From contig VXBA01000881.1 in NCBI GenBank assembly GCA_013399895.1, positions 4,465,851 through 4,529,850 of the forward strand: a stretch of 64,000 bases of DNA, given 5' to 3'. Of this stretch, positions 59,924 to 64,000 are shown in pieces. This DNA is from Serilophus lunatus. Lineage: Eukaryota; Chordata; Aves; Passeriformes; Eurylaimidae. The position numbers and the translations under genes are program-made. The notes below the pieces were generated by a model. The model was not told the origin of the DNA, searched no databases, and saw only the letters and a program-made list of their open reading frames with translations. The first letter of the stretch is position 1. Each line of letters starts with the position of its first letter.

Positions 59924-62815
59924 GATCCTCTATGGTCATAAAATTTATTCATTAGGCAGGTTCTGGTGACCTAGCTATGTTCAATCTGCTATTCTTTAGC
60001 TCAGCTCCTAAATTACAATGCCAGTTTCAAGAAGGCACTTCTGCCTCCATTCAGAGCCATGTGTGTAACCACAAACCATTTTTTTGGCAAGCACAGCTTA
60101 CTCTGGGAGGATTTTCTTCCTCAGGGAAGCACCATAGGGTCATGCTCTTGGGTTGTAATTGTAGCAATGACATCACAGTTCTTTAAAGAGGTTTTATTTA
60201 ATTTATTTTTGGTGCAGGTTCCTAAGATGTAGCTGAGCAAAGCCCCATTACTGTTAGGATGAGTAAGGAAGAGTGCTGTCACATTTCCAAAGGGGAATTT
60301 TAAGGCCATTTCTTCCCAGAGGAGTTTTACAGCATCACTGGGTGGATCTCCCAAGTGATGAGGCAAACTAAGATACCAGAGCAGCATCTGCCCTATCTTT
60401 TCTGGAAAATCCCAGAGGAAGACATGTAGGCTGAGCATGGCTGTGACAGCAGTGCCACCAGACAGGCAGCAAGGGCTGCTTCCATCTGCACTCCATTTCC
60501 TTTGTTTCCTGTAATCCCACTCACCCAGAGCAAAGGAAGACACCAGGCAGGTTCCTGCTAAAGTCTTGATTTCATAATTAATGGGGTTAGGCCCATCTTC
60601 TGGTAGGCTGAGACCAATAATTACTATGTGGGGCCTGTGGTCACTCAAGGTGCTCCCTGCTCAGTTATTCCTCTACTATCCCAGCAGAGGAAGTGCACCC
60701 CCCAGGTTCTCTCAGCTTCCACACAGGACACCTTTTCCTTGCAGTAGAAGAGGCAAATCAGATTATTTTACCTTATTATTGTACATTAAGGCCTGTCTAA
60801 TGTCAGGTCTGGTGCAAACTAATCAAAACTTACTCATTTAGGTTTATTTTTTACACAGCTTAGAAACCAGCAGAGAATCATAACATCAGCCTCACTAAAC
60901 ATCCCTAGTCCTCCCTGAGAGTCCCTGATGGTCTTTACTGGCCTCAGGAATCACTACCCCAGCATCTGGGAATGTTCCCTCTGCAGTTGCTTTTCCCAGT
61001 TTGTGAGTAAGCAATCCTCTAGACTCACAGGTTAAAAATATATATATATATATATATTTTTAACTATTATAAGTAGTCCTGGCAGTGGGCAGCACATTCA
61101 GCTCAGGATTCACCCCCAAAGAAACTACTTGGGCAAAATCAGAGGTTGGTGGTATGAGGAAAGAGTAGCTCCAGTGGAAAAACCTTTTTGGAAAAGGTTC
61201 CTCCACTCCAAACCAAGGTTTGTTTCTGAAATCCCTGGGGACCAACAGGGTCCTCACAGTGCTGGTTCCTCTGGCACAAAGGTCCCTGGATGCCCCATGC
61301 CTCCCTTTGCCAAGCAGTCCTGACATAACCTGGGCTTCCCAATAGGCCTGTTGGGATTGACACAAACTGTGCTGTCAGACAGAGCATTCTCCCAGTAAAT
61401 CAAAGACTAAAGAGATAGGGAACATGCTAAAATATCAGACCACTGGTCCATCAAGGCCAGTCCTTGAACAACAGTGACAGAAAATGCTGTTTAGAGAACT
61501 TGAATGTGTGGTGACTGTTTGCTTCATTCCCCTCCTATCCTGTTGCATCCATGCTCACATCTGCCATAGCAATGGTTTCAGAGGGCACATCCATATCTAT
61601 TCCCTTTAGGATTAAATTCTTAACAGGTTCTTGAACAGCCTGATTACTTTCTAAACAAGTTGGTATTATTTGTTCCTTCAGCTTCCTGTGGCAGATTCCT
61701 TAAATTTTTGCCCATTGGTGAGAGCACTCTTTCCTGTTTCAACCTGAAGATGAACAGAGTTGTTGAGCCTGGGGCTGCAGCTCTCACCTGGAGCACAGAA
61801 GGCACAAGATCAGCCTGGGACAGGTTCTCTTTCTTGGCTGAATCTCTGGAACACAACAGCTGCATGTCAGCACTCATGTTTCCAGTTGTTTATCATTCAG
61901 CAACCTGATAAACCTCATCAGAAGCCACAATAGACCTTATCTCTCCCCCATATGGATACAGAGGCCAATCTGTGTGTCTTCTTGGCTACCAGACCAGTTG
62001 TGGAGCCACAGGAACTAGCAGGAATGCCAATAACCCACAGACTTGGCTCCCTGCACAGTGTAAAGCCATTGTCCCTTTGACAAAGTGGGATACTGGGACA
62101 TCCTTGGTCAAAGGGGGATGAATAATGGATGGTGTCAGCCAGCTTCCAGACTCTGATAAATACCACTGAACAAGTTATTTCCTCCTACCCTGCCATCTCC
62201 CCTTTCTTATATGTCATTAATCTCTGATCTGTGAGACAGAGAAAATAGAGCTCAGCCAGGAATTGCTGCCTTGTCACTGTTTTCCTCTTTCCTCTTTCCA
62301 TCTGGCACTTCAGTCAAAATAAATATTTCTTACTTGCTTTCCCTCTTCCCTGTTCCCTTCAGGTCAGGCAGTCACAGAGCCAGGGACTGCTGGGAGCCCA
62401 CCCAATTCCTTGGGAGCCGTGCTCCAGTGATTAGAGGAATGTGGCAGAAGGCTGCTCTCTGCCACTTCCCAGCGTCCCAGAGCAAGGATTTACAAGGAAC
62501 TCCAGAAATCACAGCAGCAGGCTCAGACAGCAGAGTCACATCTCCTTGCTCACTCTGCTGCCACTGTCGATTGGATGGACAGGGACCAGAGAAAGCCTTT
62601 GGCTGAAGCAGCAAAGCCCTCCCTCAAGTCAGAGTCACATGCAACAGGAAGCATCACATAATCATCAGCATGAATTATTGTATGTCTGGAATGGGTTTTC
62701 TTTGCGTCCTTAGAGGAGTCAGAAGTGACTACATTTTTGAAAAAAAAATTAAAAATATGTGACCATAGGTCGGGATCACTCAGCTTCTCTTAAAACCATC
62801 TCAAATAATACATTG
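59924..62815. other. Downstream intergenic DNA, part 2
   Basis: 2.9 kb without a recognised gene. It has an AT dinucleotide tract at 61038-61060. Open frames of up to 175 codons (60121-60648, minus) show no domain I can name. Confidence 0.5.
61038..61060. repeat. AT dinucleotide microsatellite
   Basis: Uninterrupted alternation of a and t over about 20 bases, flanked by aaaa and tttt, hence palindromic. Confidence 0.95.
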
Positions 62816-63210
62816 TCATAGACTGATTTGGGTTGGAAGGGATCTTAAACATCATCTCATTCCACCCCCTGCCATGGACAGGGACACCTTCCACTATGCC
62901 AGGCTGTTCCAAGCCCCAACCAGTACCTTGGACACTTCCAGGGATGGGGCAGCCACAGCTTCTCTGGGCAGCCTGTGCCAGGGTCTCCCCACCCTCACAG
63001 GAAAGAGTTTCTTCCCAATATCCCATCTCTCCCTCCCCTCTGGCAGTGGGAAGCCATTTCCCCTTGTCCTGTCCCTCTATCCCTTGTCCCAAGTTCCTCC
63101 CCAGTTCTCTCAGAACCCCTTTAGGAACTGGAAGGGATTTTAAGGTCTCCCTGGAACATTCTCTTCTCCAGCGAACACCCTCAGCTCTCCCAGCCTTGCT
63201 CCAGAGCAGA
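62816..63210 (-). mobile_element. CR1 LINE fragment, about 400 bp
   Basis: tcatagactgatttgggttg, 'gaagggatcttaaacatcat', 'cacttccagggatggggcag', 'ccctcacaggaaagagtttc', 'atttccccttgtcctgtccc' and 'ctcagctctcccagccttgc'. Confidence 0.94.
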
Positions 63211-63677
63211 GATGTTAAGCCTCCATACCTTCAGGCACCAGCGCATCCACATACCTGAGCCCCATCACACACCAAAGCACTGACTGCAGCCTCCCCTCCT
63301 GGCCTGAAACTATCCACCCCCAACACAACCCCCTCCTTTCCCACTCCCTCCTTCATATTCCTCTCCATTGCAACTGCAGGAGCAGAGAAAGATGGGGTTA
63401 ATGGAGTCAATCAACTCTCATTAACAGCTTCTTGGCACCAAAGCAGGTGTCACCCCGCTGTGAGCCCACTGGGATGTGTCACTGACCTGGAAGGACTTCC
63501 CCAGCTCAACGGGTCTCTGTTCTGCACCGTCCTCTCCAGAAAAACACAGTGGTTGACAAAACCACACTGGAACACTTGAACAGCCTTGTTGCTTTCCAGG
63601 GTCTTCTGAGGATCCAGGATCCCTCACTCCCACCACATGAGCCCAGTTCACAAGCCGTGTCAGGTTCTCATTCACAC
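63211..63677. other. Downstream intergenic DNA, part 3
   Basis: C-rich unique sequence; nothing recognised. Confidence 0.4.
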
Positions 63678-64000
63678 ACAGAATTACACACAGAATTAAC
63701 AAGGTTGGAAAAGACCGTAGAGATCATCAAGTCCAACCTTTACCTAGGTTAACAACCTATCCAACACCAGTCTAACATCTAAACCATCTAAACCATGTCA
63801 CTATGTTCATCATCCAACCTATCCTTAAATACATCCAGGGACAGTGAATCCACCACTTCCCTGGGAAGCCCATTCAAGTGGGAAATCACTCTCACTGTGA
63901 AAAAATTTCTCCTGATATCCAAATCCAACCTATTCCCTTCATTGCTTCTCTGTCTGCACATTTGCTCTGATTTGGGTGTGGTGAAGAAGAACCTGCTGGG
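63678..64000 (-). mobile_element. CR1 LINE fragment running off the right edge
   Basis: cacagaattaacaaggttgg, 'gatcatcaagtccaaccttt', 'atccaccacttccctgggaa' and 'atttctcctgatatccaaat'. Another diverged CR1 subfamily; its 5' end is outside the window. Confidence 0.9.

Noticed and set aside
60121..60648. 175-codon minus-strand frame downstream of TNFSF15
   Set aside because: No family features; composition and overlap with other frames fit chance. Kept only as a note in the intergenic entry.
1..64000. CRISPR arrays, rRNA, tRNA, bacterial operons or viral insertions
   Set aside because: The window is vertebrate nuclear DNA. I saw no regularly spaced repeats, no tRNA cloverleaf and no recognisable retroviral gag, pol or env reading.

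Overview
The window is avian nuclear DNA, most likely from a neoavian or passerine bird. Two things point there. The repeats are almost entirely short, 5'-truncated CR1 LINE fragments on both strands (about 20 recognisable, with the typical ATTCTRTGA-type 3' tails), and no mammalian SINE or L1 is visible. The only genes I can support are two TNF-superfamily cytokine genes, both on the + strand and in the order known from the vertebrate TNC-TNFSF8-TNFSF15 neighbourhood.

Layout. Positions 1-2171 hold the 3' part of TNFSF8 (CD30 ligand): a 72-nt exon, a 516-nt intron and the last exon with most of the TNF homology domain. The upstream exons and promoter lie off the left edge. From about 2.2 to 37.8 kb is an intergenic stretch of about 36 kb with no recognisable gene; it carries CR1 fragments, small tandem repeats and one strong hairpin. 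From 37.85 to 49.84 kb lies a complete four-exon TNFSF15 (TL1A/VEGI) gene. Its GC-rich promoter has a consensus NF-kB site, and it predicts a 241-residue type II membrane protein. From 49.84 kb onward come a probably long, AU-rich TNFSF15 3' UTR (candidate poly(A) signals at 53.7, 55.07 and 57.55 kb) and then gene-free DNA with CR1 copies up to the right edge.

How the genes work together. Both encode trimeric type II ligands of immune cells. From family knowledge, TNFSF8 acts through TNFRSF8 (CD30) and TNFSF15 through TNFRSF25 (DR3), with decoy binding by TNFRSF6B where that exists. They stand head-to-tail with a shared strand, which suggests an old tandem duplication.

Most interesting observations. 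(1) A 96-codon open frame in TNFSF15 intron 3 encodes a type II transmembrane segment. It is in frame with exon 4 through a phase-1 consensus splice donor, except for one TAA two codons before that donor. (2) Both cysteines of the disulfide known in human TL1A are absent and the CD loop is shorter. (3) One CR1 insertion is flanked by direct repeats of about 122-130 bp that look like an exceptionally long target-site duplication. (4) A degenerate 21-bp repeat in intron 3 encodes a CxxFxKx pattern. I see no clearly new biological system. All gene calls rest on reading the translation and splice signals by eye, without alignment or expression data.
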